Shown: positions 1-5,790, counted from the stretch's first letter. The stretch is DNA of 5,909 bases from JAUXIQ01 sp030620925 [NCBI: Nitrospinota bacterium] (GCA_030620925.1 JAUXIQ010000146.1:1-5909), one strand, 5' to 3'. Made by a program: numbers and translations. Notes: generated by a model not told the origin, from the letters alone.

Positions 1-83
1 ACAGCGACCACATAGTGCTCTCCGCCATTCAACCCGAAACAGTCGCTCAAAGGTTCACATCCGAAAACGATGATAAAAAATAG
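1..83 (+). CDS. remA: RemA/DUF370 family regulator, C-terminal end (cut by window edge)
   Basis: Only the last 26 complete codons and the stop (TAG at 81-83) lie in the window; the reading frame enters at base 3 and the gene begins upstream. The visible tail reads SDHIVLSAIQPETVAQRF followed by a short acidic/lysine end. This matches the conserved C-terminus of RemA (DUF370) as I recall it from Bacillus subtilis, where the segment reads SDHIILSAVQPETVAHRL. RemA is a small DNA-binding protein, about 90 residues, that activates biofilm matrix and osmoprotection genes in B. subtilis; in other lineages its targets are mostly unknown. Its position upstream of gmk is the usual one in Firmicutes (yicC-remA-gmk-rpoZ-coaBC), which independently supports the call. 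Here the gene is followed by an AT-rich interval instead of running straight into gmk. Confidence 0.82.
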   Translation, partial: SDHIVLSAIQPETVAQRFTSENDDKK

Positions 84-112
84 TTGTCAGGATCTTTTTT
101 AGCAATTTTAAA
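84..112 (+). promoter_or_regulatory. possible sigma-70-type promoter for the small gene
   Basis: TTGTCA at 84-89 matches five of six bases of the -35 consensus. TTTAAA at 107-112, after a 17-base spacer, matches four of six bases of the -10 consensus. It begins right after the remA stop codon and lies about 90 bases upstream of the ATG at 203. The interval is AT-rich, so chance matches are likely; this is a tentative call. Confidence 0.3.
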
Positions 113-202
113 AACTTAATGCCTAGCTAAAAGGATACTAGAAGATTAGCCCTTTGGATTATACTAGGGATAATGATTGGAGTATCTAAGAAAGGGGGGA
201 AT

Positions 203-463
203 ATGACAGTTCAAGAGTTTGAGGAGAAAGTTTGGTCGATTGATACCATAAGAGTTGTGGTGCGAGCTAACGCTAACGATATCGTTGGTGACTATAGTTC
301 CAAAAATGCTACTACGGGAACATGGAGCCTTTCAGAGTGGTTGAGAAAAAAGGTTGAGCGGAAGCTCTCAGGTAAGGAAGTGAAAGTGATCGCTGGTGAT
401 GGTGAAGAACCGCACGGAAGAACGCTTTTGCGAACTATCAGAAGGAGCTACGAGCTTCGATAA
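203..463 (+). CDS. small hypothetical protein, 86 residues, family not recognised
   Basis: I do not recognise a family. The ATG at 203 is preferred over the in-frame ATG at 173 because AAAGGGGGG at 191-199 sits just upstream as a ribosome binding site; the longer form would have 96 residues. The protein is soluble, with no signal peptide, membrane segment or cysteine. By eye it suggests a small alpha/beta fold: a strand-like IRVVVRA at 16-22, a charged helix around WSLSEWLRKKVERKL at 41-55, a strand EVKVIAG at 59-65 and a basic C-terminal segment PHGRTLLRTIRRSY at 70-83. Codon choice differs from gmk and coaBC (more GCT, GGT, GAA and AAA, fewer GCC and CTG) and GC is clearly lower. It sits between remA and gmk, which are normally adjacent, so it looks like an inserted gene. 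The ribosome binding site and intact frame argue that it is expressed. Confidence 0.6.
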   Translation: MTVQEFEEKVWSIDTIRVVVRANANDIVGDYSSKNATTGTWSLSEWLRKKVERKLSGKEVKVIAGDGEEPHGRTLLRTIRRSYELR

Positions 464-558
464 AAAAGGCTAAGCGAATATGTCAAATATGGTTAATTTA
501 TTGCGATAAGTAGGAAACCAAACCCCTCCCATAAAGTGCTGAACTTGGTTATAAAAAG
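464..558 (+). other. AT-rich gap before gmk, no confident signal
   Basis: The AT-rich character of the preceding interval continues here and gives way to GC-rich sequence only inside the first codons of gmk. No clear promoter pair, terminator or inverted repeat is visible. The bases just before the gmk ATG (TTATAAAAAG) contain no recognisable ribosome binding site. The shift in composition may mark the right border of an inserted segment, but no target-site duplication can be pointed out. Confidence 0.35.
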
Positions 559-1179
559 ATGTTGGTAGAAAAGGGAAAAAAAGGTATCCTCTTCGTGGTT
601 TCCGCCCCCTCAGGCGGCGGTAAGACCACCATCCTTAACCAGGCGGTAAAACTGTGCCCGAACCTTAACCGCTCCGTATCCTGCACCACCAGACCCCCGC
701 GAAAGGATGAAGCGGACGGTGAGGATTATCATTTCATCAGCGGACAAGAATTTAAGGCCATGGTTGAGGAGAGCGAGTTTCTGGAATGGGCGAAAGTATA
801 CGGACACCTGTACGGAACCCCTCTGGAACCCATCAACGAAAAAATAGCCCAGGGCCTCGACGTGGCGCTGGCCATCGATATTCAGGGGGCCAGGAGCGTT
901 AAAAAACTATACTCCCAGGCCGTGTTTGTATTCATCATGCCACCCTCACTGGATGAACTGAAGAGACGGCTGAAGAACAGGCAAGGCGGCCCCGACCACT
1001 CCGACGCCGCCAGGCTGAAAAGTGCCGGCGAGGAAATTTCGACGGCCGTCGAATACGATTATATAATTGTCAACAACCATTTCGATGAATCGGTGGACCA
1101 GCTCAAGGCCATTATCGCCGCCGAACGACTCCGACGCAGCAGGTACATCATCCATACGGAGACGGATAAAAACGGCTGA
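559..1179 (+). CDS. gmk: guanylate kinase
   Basis: This cytosolic enzyme phosphorylates GMP (and dGMP) to GDP with ATP, an essential step of purine nucleotide supply. The 206-residue length is normal for the family. The ATP-binding P-loop SAPSGGGKTT is at 15-24 with Lys22. The GMP-binding part follows: SVSCTTRPPR at 39-48 with Arg45 and Arg48, DYHF at 56-59 with Tyr57, and EFLEWAKVYGHLYGTP at 73-88. AIDIQGAR lies at 105-112, the lid region with basic residues at about 132-142, and the late conserved ARLKSAGEEI at 151-160. All expected motifs are present. The ATG at 559 gives a usual N-terminus of about ten residues before the first strand, although no ribosome binding site is evident before it. 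coaBC starts 53 bases downstream on the same strand, consistent with one transcript. rpoZ, often the next gene, is missing. Confidence 0.96.
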   Translation: MLVEKGKKGILFVVSAPSGGGKTTILNQAVKLCPNLNRSVSCTTRPPRKDEADGEDYHFISGQEFKAMVEESEFLEWAKVYGHLYGTPLEPINEKIAQGLDVALAIDIQGARSVKKLYSQAVFVFIMPPSLDELKRRLKNRQGGPDHSDAARLKSAGEEISTAVEYDYIIVNNHFDESVDQLKAIIAAERLRRSRYIIHTETDKNG

Positions 1180-1232
1180 CCACCTGAACGGATCAAAGGG
1201 CGCCAGGAGCGACCATAGCGGGGGATGAAAAG

Positions 1233-2423
1233 ATGTTAGAGGGAAAAGAGATAATTCTCGGCGTCACCGGCGGCATCGCCGCCTACAAGGCTGCTGAGAT
1301 AGTTCGCCTGCTGATAAAAAAAGGCGCTAACGTCTCGGTGGTAATGACCGCCAACGCGCAGAAATTCGTCCATCCCCAAACTTTCCAGACCCTCTCCCGA
1401 AACCGCGTGGCCACAGAGATGTTCCCCGAGCAGGCTGAGATGGAGGAAAACCACATAGCGTGGGGAGTGAAGGCGAACCTGGCCCTGGTGGCTCCGGCCA
1501 CGGCCAACATCATAGGCAAGTACGCCAACGGCATCGCCGACGATTTCCTCTCCACCTTCCTCCTGGCCACCCGCGCCCCGATTATCATCGCACCGGCCAT
1601 GAACCACAACATGTACCTGCACCCGGTGGTCCAGGCCAACATTGAAAAACTAAAAGAACGGGGGGTCTACTTCGTGGAGCCCGAAACCGGAGAACTGGCC
1701 ATGGAGGGAGAACATGGTACGGGCAGGCTGGCCGACCCGCAGACCATAGTGGAGGAAGCCGAAAAACTCCTCTCCCGGCGGGGTGACATGGCCGGAAAAA
1801 AAGTGTTGGTCACCGCCGGCCCCACCCTGGAACCCATAGACGCCGTGCGCCACATCTCCAACCGTTCCTCAGGCAAAATGGGGTTCGCCGTTGCCCGCGC
1901 CGCTGCGGAGCGGGGAGCCGCGGTTACCCTCATCTCAGGGCCTACCTGGCTCAAGCCGCCGCCGGGAACGGAATTCATCCCGGTGACCACCGCCCTGGAG
2001 ATGCGGGAACGCGTGCTGGAAAATTTCGATTCGGCGGACATACTGGTAAAATCGGCCGCCGTGGTGGACTTCAGGCCCCGGCAGAAGACGAACAAGAAGA
2101 TCAAGAAGGAAAAGGCCGACCTCACGGTGGAGCTGGAGCGAAACCCCGATATTCTGGCAGAGGTGGGAGCCCGTAAGGGAAGCTGCATTCTGGTGGGCTT
2201 CGCCGCTGAAACCAGCGACCTTACTGAATACGGCAAAAAGAAACTGAAAGAAAAGAACCTCGACCTCATAGTAGTTAATGACATCAGCAACTCCGACATC
2301 GGCTTCGGCTCCGATGATAATATGGTGATGCTCATGGACAGAGAAGGCGGTGTGGAAGAGCTCCCTAAAATGTCGAAGAACAACCTGGCCGATCACATAC
2401 TGGACCGAGTGATGAAACTTTAG
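1233..2423 (+). CDS. coaBC: bifunctional phosphopantothenoylcysteine decarboxylase / phosphopantothenate-cysteine ligase
   Basis: CoaBC (Dfp) makes 4'-phosphopantothenoylcysteine from phosphopantothenate, cysteine and CTP, then decarboxylates it with FMN to 4'-phosphopantetheine, two steps of coenzyme A synthesis. At 396 residues both domains are complete. CoaC (about 1-185) has GGIAAYK at 13-19, the catalytic His74, APATANII at 87-94 and PAMNHNMY at 121-128 with Asn124. CoaB (about 187-396) has TAGPTLEPIDAVRHISN at 194-210, SSGKMG at 212-217, SAAVVDFRP at 274-282, KKIKK at 288-292, VGFAAET at 321-327 and VVNDIS at 347-352. The usual active-site cysteine of CoaC (Cys158 in E. coli, in a G-x-LACG motif) is not conserved: the segment reads GELAMEGEHGTGR at 153-165, with Met157 in its place and one extra residue. 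GGGG at 1221-1224 is a plausible ribosome binding site, 8 bases before the ATG. Confidence 0.96.
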   Translation: MLEGKEIILGVTGGIAAYKAAEIVRLLIKKGANVSVVMTANAQKFVHPQTFQTLSRNRVATEMFPEQAEMEENHIAWGVKANLALVAPATANIIGKYANGIADDFLSTFLLATRAPIIIAPAMNHNMYLHPVVQANIEKLKERGVYFVEPETGELAMEGEHGTGRLADPQTIVEEAEKLLSRRGDMAGKKVLVTAGPTLEPIDAVRHISNRSSGKMGFAVARAAAERGAAVTLISGPTWLKPPPGTEFIPVTTALEMRERVLENFDSADILVKSAAVVDFRPRQKTNKKIKKEKADLTVELERNPDILAEVGARKGSCILVGFAAETSDLTEYGKKKLKEKNLDLIVVNDISNSDIGFGSDDNMVMLMDREGGVEELPKMSKNNLADHILDRVMKL

Positions 2424-2446
2424 CCTCCGATCGGCTCAATTTTTTT
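2422..2446 (+). terminator. weak terminator-like hairpin overlapping the coaBC stop
   Basis: AGCC at 2422-2425 can pair with GGCT at 2433-2436 around a 7-base loop, followed closely by seven T residues at 2440-2446. The stem is only four pairs, so any termination would be partial. If it works, it would lower expression of the glycosylase gene relative to gmk and coaBC. Confidence 0.3.
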
Positions 2447-2491
2447 CAGGGACGTCTCTGTGGGGCGATGCAGCCAGCCGGTTAAAAGCGA

Positions 2492-3169
2492 ATGGAAGCG
2501 GAACTCAGAAAACTCATTGAAGAAACCAGGAAGAACGTAGCCTACCTCCAGGAGGTGGGGGTAGAATCCGTTCCCGTAAGCCGAAGGAAGACCAAGCCCG
2601 TGGATAAGCTCTCCCTGGAAGACGTACGCAGAGAATTGGGGGATTGCACCCGCTGCCACCTCCACCAGAGCAGGACCAACCTCGTCTTCGGCGTGGGGAA
2701 CCCCCATGCAGACCTCATGTTCATAGGCGAGGCCCCGGGGCGGGATGAAGACCTGCAGGGAGAACCCTTCGTGGGCAGGGCGGGCCAATTGCTCACCGAC
2801 ATCATCAGGGCCATGGGTCTATCCAGGGAAGACGTCTATATAGCCAACATCATCAAGTGCCGCCCACCCGATAACCGGAACCCCTCCCGCGACGAGGCCG
2901 AGACCTGCCAGCCCTTCCTGTACAAGCAGATCGCCGCCATCAAACCAAAGGTCATCTGCACCCTGGGAAACATCCCCGCCCAGACCCTCCTCAACACCAA
3001 GCAGGGAATAACCAGGATAAGGGGCAAAATGCACGATTATAAAGGCATAAAGGTCATGCCCACTTTTCACCCGGCTTACCTCTTGCGAAGCCCCGGGGAG
3101 AAATCCAAAGTCTGGGAAGACATGAAACAGGTCATGAAAGAGCTCGGCCTCAAGCCCCCCGGCAGGTAG
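2492..3169 (+). CDS. udg: family 4 uracil-DNA glycosylase with 4Fe-4S cluster
   Basis: This enzyme removes uracil from DNA, starting base excision repair of deaminated cytosine. It belongs to family 4 (UDGa), best known from thermophiles but common in many bacteria. Family marks are the cluster cysteines Cys52 and Cys55 (DCTRC at 51-55), Cys123 (IIKCRPP at 120-126) and Cys139; the uracil-binding loop GEAPGRDED at 79-87; EPFVGRAGQLL at 91-101; and MPTFHPAYLLR at 189-199 with His193. The 225-residue length is typical of versions with a 40-50 residue N-terminal extension before the first cysteine pair. An in-frame TAA at 2483-2485 blocks any earlier start, so ATG 2492 is the first possible; no clear ribosome binding site precedes it. 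It lies 68 bases after coaBC on the same strand and may be co-transcribed, with a weak hairpin between. Confidence 0.94.
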   Translation: MEAELRKLIEETRKNVAYLQEVGVESVPVSRRKTKPVDKLSLEDVRRELGDCTRCHLHQSRTNLVFGVGNPHADLMFIGEAPGRDEDLQGEPFVGRAGQLLTDIIRAMGLSREDVYIANIIKCRPPDNRNPSRDEAETCQPFLYKQIAAIKPKVICTLGNIPAQTLLNTKQGITRIRGKMHDYKGIKVMPTFHPAYLLRSPGEKSKVWEDMKQVMKELGLKPPGR

Positions 3170-3245
3170 TTGCAGGGAACCCATCCGTAACCCGCCATGG
3201 AGTCAGGTTCGACCGCCCCCGTAAACATTCATCATACCAAACCCC

Positions 3246-3260
3246 TCGCTCCGCGGGAGG
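3246..3260. repeat. repeat B, copy 1
   Basis: CTCGCTCCGCGGGAG matches copy 2 at 3397-3412 (CTCGC, two extra bases, then TCCGCGGGA). The core TCCGCGGGA is nearly self-complementary, and CCCTC at 3243-3247 with GAGGG at 3257-3261 could form an outer stem. It precedes repeat A copy 1 by 17 bases. Confidence 0.45.
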
Positions 3261-3277
3261 GCACCCCCGCTTTTAAC

Positions 3278-3302
3278 GTAGGAGCGGCATCTTGCAGCGA
3301 CT
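3278..3302 (+). repeat. repeat A, copy 1 (25 bases)
   Basis: It begins GTAGGAGCGGCATC and matches the copy at 3426-3450 in 23 of 25 positions. The inner hairpin is imperfect in this copy (GCGGCA against TGCAGC), suggesting decay relative to copy 2. Confidence 0.75.
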
Positions 3303-3332
3303 GGTTGCCTATGTGCAAAATAGTAGAGGCGA

Positions 3333-3351
3333 GTCCCGCGACAGGCGGGAC
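3333..3351. repeat. palindrome P1, perfect 7-base stem
   Basis: GTCCCGC at 3333-3339 pairs perfectly with GCGGGAC at 3345-3351 around the loop GACAG. It follows a GTAGAGGC head at 3323-3330, so it looks like a relative of repeat A with a different arm sequence. There is no T-run after it, so it is not a standard terminator. Confidence 0.65.
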
Positions 3352-3359
3352 CGCACCCT

Positions 3360-3380
3360 GGGCAGGCACAAGACTTGCCC
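3360..3380. repeat. palindrome P2, 7-base stem with one mismatch
   Basis: GGGCAGG at 3360-3366 pairs with CTTGCCC at 3374-3380 in six of seven positions around a 7-base loop. Read on the - strand from 3384 it begins GTAGGGGCAAG, the same head as repeats A and P1 but in the opposite direction. Confidence 0.6.
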
Positions 3381-3396
3381 CTACAATCGCGCCTAT

Positions 3397-3412
3397 CTCG
3401 CGTTCCGCGGGA
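3397..3412. repeat. repeat B, copy 2
   Basis: CTCGCGTTCCGCGGGA shares CTCGC and TCCGCGGGA with copy 1 at 3246-3260. It contains CGCG at 3399-3402 and CGCG at 3406-3409, which can pair around three bases. It precedes repeat A copy 2 by 13 bases, repeating the B-A order of the first pair. Confidence 0.45.
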
Positions 3413-3425
3413 CTACCTGGCTCTT

Positions 3426-3450
3426 GTAGGAGCGGCATCCTGCCGCGACT
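3426..3450 (+). repeat. repeat A, copy 2 (25 bases, intact hairpin)
   Basis: It matches copy 1 at 3278-3302 in 23 of 25 positions. GCGGCA at 3432-3437 pairs perfectly with TGCCGC at 3441-3446 around TCC. I recall similar GTAGGAGCGGCATCCTGCCG repeats dispersed in the genomes of several environmental anaerobes, though I cannot confirm the distribution here. Confidence 0.75.
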
Positions 3451-3516
3451 TTGCCTCGGATTGAACACTATCCTATGCAAGGCTTTGGATAAAGACCGTG
3501 GGGTTTGCAAAGGTAG

Positions 3517-3553
3517 GCGGGATTCTTCGCTGCGCTCAGAATGACAGGAATGC
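3517..3553. repeat. repeat C, single copy of a dispersed-repeat-like palindrome
   Basis: The core GATTCTTCGCTGCGCTCAGA begins at 3521. ATTCT at 3522-3526 pairs with AGAAT at 3538-3542 around an inner GC-containing segment. This sequence type recurs, in my recollection, in intergenic regions of many uncultivated bacterial genomes. Only one copy is in this window, so the repeat status rests on that recollection. Confidence 0.45.
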
Positions 3554-3582
3554 GGTCTAGAGGTAAGGATGAATACCGGCTT

Positions 3583-3646
3583 AAAAAAGAGAAGCCGGGC
3601 CTCCGGTCCTGCATATATGGACCGGAGAAACCCGGCTCTTGTTTTT
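3583..3646. terminator. strong bidirectional intrinsic terminator
   Basis: An outer stem, AGCCGGG at 3593-3599 with CCCGGCT at 3631-3637, continues into a perfect inner stem, CTCCGGTCC at 3601-3609 with GGACCGGAG at 3619-3627, leaving a 9-base loop. On the + strand the hairpin is followed by five T at 3642-3646; on the - strand by six T (A-run at 3583-3588). It lies 32 bases past the citrate synthase stop and so ends that transcript, and it also stops any transcript arriving from the glycosylase side. Confidence 0.9.
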
Positions 3647-3669
3647 AGATTAACCCCTTTTGCCGTTCA

Positions 3670-4827
3670 TTAACGCTGGGCCATGGGAACGTATTTGGCT
3701 TCCATTTCCCCCGTATAGACAGCCCTGGGCCTGAATAACCTGTTTTCCGTAACGTACTCGATCACACGACCAGCCCATCCCGATATACGGGACACGGCGA
3801 AAATCGGCGTGAACAGAGCCGTTTCGATGCCGAAGGCGCTATATATGGTCCCGGAGTAAAAGTCGACGTTGGGGAAAATGCCCCTCTCGCCGTAAGCGGC
3901 GATAACTTTATCCTCCATCCTCTTGGCCATATCGTAGAGGTCTTTCCGGCCGTGCGCCTCGGTGATCTTCTGCGAGTACTCGCCCAGAATCGTCGCCCGG
4001 GGATCGTAAGCCTTGTAGACCCTGTGGCCGAAGCCCATCAGTTTCTTCTTGGTGGCTATTGCGTCATCCACCCAGGCGTCCACCTTATCCACTGAGCCTA
4101 TCTCGTCGAGCATGTGCATCACCTGCTCGTTGGCCCCTCCGTGCAGGGATCCCTTGAGGCTGGCTATACCCGCGGTGATCGCCGAATACATATCGGACAT
4201 GGAGGAGGCCACCACCATGGAGGAGAAGGTGGAGGCGTTCATCCCGTGATCTGCGTGCAGGATGAGAGAAACGTCCATGACCCTGGCTGTGTAGTCGTCC
4301 GGTTTTTGACCGTTCATCATGTAGAGAAAGTTGGCTGTATGGTCCAGCTTGGGGTCGGGGTCCACGGGTTTCTTCCCCTTCCGGAAGCGGGTGATCGCGC
4401 CGGCTATAGTGGCCATCTTGGCGATAAGACTGATACCTATGCTGGTATAGTTTTCAATGGATTCGTCTTCCGCGTTCTTGTCCATCGCACCGAGCACGGA
4501 GACACCCGTCCTCAGTGAAGCCATGGGGTGAGCGGTTTTAGCCACGATCTTCAGCGCATTGATCACTTCTTTGGGGACGGCCCTCTGCTGGACCAATTTC
4601 TGTTTGAAATCATCCAGTTCGCTCTGAGAGGGCAGCTTCCCGAACAGAAGCAGGTAGGAAGTTTCCTCGAAAGTGGAATGCTCGGCCAACTCGAAGATAT
4701 CGTAGCCACGGTAAATAAGCTTTCCCTCCTTACCGTCCACGTAACCCATGGTGGATTCGCAAGCGATAACTCCCTCCAGCCCTTTAGCGAACTCAGCCTG
4801 ACCGACAAATTGCTTTTGCTCTGCCAC
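3670..4827 (-). CDS. gltA: citrate synthase (short bacterial/archaeal type)
   Basis: The enzyme condenses acetyl-CoA with oxaloacetate to citrate, the entry step of the TCA cycle. The 385-residue length fits the short CitZ-like type without the N-terminal domain of the E. coli enzyme. Catalytic residues are in place: His229 in GSLHGGANE (226-234), His268 in GFGHRVYKAYDPR (265-277) and Asp322 in FPNVDFYSG (318-326). Substrate-binding elements are HADHGMNAST (191-200) and SRISGWAGR (346-354). The start is GTG at 4827-4825, chosen because AAGGAGGT (4840-4833) sits 5 bases upstream. It has its own promoter and terminator, so it is probably transcribed alone. Members of this subgroup can also act on propionyl-CoA as 2-methylcitrate synthases, and sequence reading cannot exclude that. 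No prpB or prpD partner lies beside it, which favours the citrate role. Confidence 0.95.
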   Translation of the reverse strand: MAEQKQFVGQAEFAKGLEGVIACESTMGYVDGKEGKLIYRGYDIFELAEHSTFEETSYLLLFGKLPSQSELDDFKQKLVQQRAVPKEVINALKIVAKTAHPMASLRTGVSVLGAMDKNAEDESIENYTSIGISLIAKMATIAGAITRFRKGKKPVDPDPKLDHTANFLYMMNGQKPDDYTARVMDVSLILHADHGMNASTFSSMVVASSMSDMYSAITAGIASLKGSLHGGANEQVMHMLDEIGSVDKVDAWVDDAIATKKKLMGFGHRVYKAYDPRATILGEYSQKITEAHGRKDLYDMAKRMEDKVIAAYGERGIFPNVDFYSGTIYSAFGIETALFTPIFAVSRISGWAGRVIEYVTENRLFRPRAVYTGEMEAKYVPMAQR

Positions 4828-4832
4828 GGCAC

Positions 4833-4840
4833 ACCTCCTT
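4833..4840 (-). promoter_or_regulatory. perfect ribosome binding site of citrate synthase
   Basis: AAGGAGGT on the - strand is fully complementary to the usual 16S rRNA tail. It lies 5 bases before the GTG codon, which fixes the start of the gene despite the non-ATG codon. Confidence 0.9.
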
Positions 4841-4891
4841 ATTTGAATTATTTTAGACTCAGCGGCAGGATTAAGGCATCATTATTTGGTC

Positions 4892-4919
4892 ATTATACCA
4901 ATCAGCCTCAATAAGTAAA
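4892..4919 (-). promoter_or_regulatory. extended -10 promoter for citrate synthase
   Basis: On the - strand a perfect TATAAT (4897-4892) is preceded by TGG, giving the extended -10 form TGnTATAAT. TTTACT at 4919-4914, with a 16-base spacer, matches four of six -35 bases. Transcription would start near 4885, giving a leader of about 58 bases before the GTG. The match suggests strong constitutive expression; no operator is evident. Confidence 0.65.
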
Positions 4920-4974
4920 ACAGTAACATCATAACATGGCAAGAAAAAAAGGCAATCCCCAATTTCGGGTTTAA

Positions 4975-5751
4975 TTACGATAGATAATTGAGGAAACCGC
5001 CGTCTATGTTTATAACTCCCCCCGTTATATATGAAGCCCTTTCGGAGGCCAGAAAAGCCACCAGATCACCGACTTCTTCCTGTTCGCCCAGTCGTCCCAT
5101 GGGAACGTCCTGAAGAACGGTATCCACCGTTTCCTTGGGCCTGCTGCCCCATGCTCCCGCAGTGCGTATGGGCCCCGGGCAGACGCAGTTAACGGTGATA
5201 TTATCTCTGGCCACCCCCTTGGAGATGATCTTGTTAAGCGCCAGGAGGATGTTCTTGGTGAAAGAGTACTCAATGGCCTCGTGAAACAGGGGCGCGCCCC
5301 CTAATTCCCGTCCCACTGCGGTGGAGATGATTATTATCCGGCCCCATCTATTCTTCATCATGGTGGGAAGCGCCGCCCGGCAAGCATGAAAAGCGCTGTA
5401 AAAATTCAGCGCCAGGCTGGCCTCCCACTCTTCTTCCGTCAGGTCCATGAAGTGGCCCCGCTTGTATACGCCGCCTACGTTGCACACCAGAATATCCAAC
5501 CGCCCAAAACGTTTTACCGTCTCGTCTACTATTCTTAACACCTCTTTCTTCTCAGTAGCGTCAGCGGCGGTTCCCATGACCTCCGTCCCATGCTCTTTGA
5601 GCTGCTGAACGGCCTTCTCCAGTTTCTCTTCGCTGCGGGCGCAGACCGCCACATCTGCCCCTTCCCTGGCCATGCTCTGCGCGGATGCGAAGCCGATACC
5701 CTGGCTGCCCCCCGTCACCAGGGCCACCTTCCCCTTAAGACCCAAATCCAT
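4975..5751 (-). CDS. short-chain dehydrogenase/reductase (FabG-like), substrate unknown
   Basis: A cytosolic NAD(P)-dependent oxidoreductase of the classical SDR family, 258 residues. The cofactor motif TGGSQGIG is at 13-20, an acidic residue at Asp64 (AADAT), NVGG at 91-94 in place of the usual NAG, and structural Asn116. The catalytic set is Ser143 (IISTAVG), Tyr162 and Lys166 (YSFTK), followed by CPGPIRT at 191-197 and the C-terminal GGVINIDGG at 244-252. ATG 5751 is preferred over ATG 5766 because GGGGAGGT (5763-5756) lies 4 bases upstream of it, while nothing similar precedes 5766, and MDLGLKGKVALVTGG is a normal SDR N-terminus. It resembles 3-oxoacyl-ACP reductases, but SDR substrates cannot be read from such motifs and no fatty acid genes are adjacent. 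It lies 147 bases upstream of citrate synthase, which has its own promoter. Confidence 0.92.
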   Translation of the reverse strand: MDLGLKGKVALVTGGSQGIGFASAQSMAREGADVAVCARSEEKLEKAVQQLKEHGTEVMGTAADATEKKEVLRIVDETVKRFGRLDILVCNVGGVYKRGHFMDLTEEEWEASLALNFYSAFHACRAALPTMMKNRWGRIIIISTAVGRELGGAPLFHEAIEYSFTKNILLALNKIISKGVARDNITVNCVCPGPIRTAGAWGSRPKETVDTVLQDVPMGRLGEQEEVGDLVAFLASERASYITGGVINIDGGFLNYLS

Positions 5752-5755
5752 CTCG

Positions 5756-5763
5756 ACCTCCCC
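5756..5763 (-). promoter_or_regulatory. ribosome binding site deciding the dehydrogenase start
   Basis: GGGGAGGT on the - strand precedes ATG 5751 by 4 bases. It falls inside the coding part of the longer alternative starting at 5766, so the shorter 258-residue protein is the better model. Confidence 0.75.
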
Positions 5764-5790
5764 CATGAAATCTATTTTTGGATGCTTGCG

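Larger units (their letters stand above)
3170..3592. other. non-coding interval with a cluster of short palindromic repeats
   Basis: This interval between the glycosylase and the citrate synthase terminator carries no convincing gene. From about 3240 to 3553 it is a mosaic of short repeats and hairpins in the order B1, A1, palindrome P1, palindrome P2, B2, A2, then a separate element C, each listed below. Three kinds of module share a GTAG-purine-purine-GC start: + strand at 3278, 3323 and 3426, and - strand at 3384. The stretch 3451-3512 shows nothing notable. Open frames across the interval are made of repeat sequence and have no family resemblance or ribosome binding site. Confidence 0.7.

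Noticed and set aside
549-555. TTATAAA just before the gmk start as a -10 box
   Set aside because: Transcription would start inside the coding region and no -35 lies at a fitting distance.
1667-2383. A 238-residue open frame antisense to coaBC
   Set aside because: It is a shadow of the coaBC codon pattern, serine- and arginine-rich with no recognisable motif, lying opposite a gene with every expected domain.
3278-3450. Two 25-base repeats as a small CRISPR array
   Set aside because: There are only two imperfect copies about 148 bases apart, the interval between them holds other palindromes, and no cas gene is present.
3197-3544. Open frames of 115 residues (+) and 92 residues (-, 3232-3510) in the repeat interval
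   Set aside because: They run through palindromic repeats, have no ribosome binding site and show no family resemblance; GC-rich repeats give long open frames by chance.
4049-4914. Several + strand open frames opposite citrate synthase
   Set aside because: They are antisense shadows of a well-supported gene and have low-complexity His/Gly-rich translations.
4942-4972. T-run with a small CCC/GGG stem after the dehydrogenase stop, as a terminator
   Set aside because: The stem is only three or four pairs and the T-run is separated from it by several bases, so it cannot be supported.
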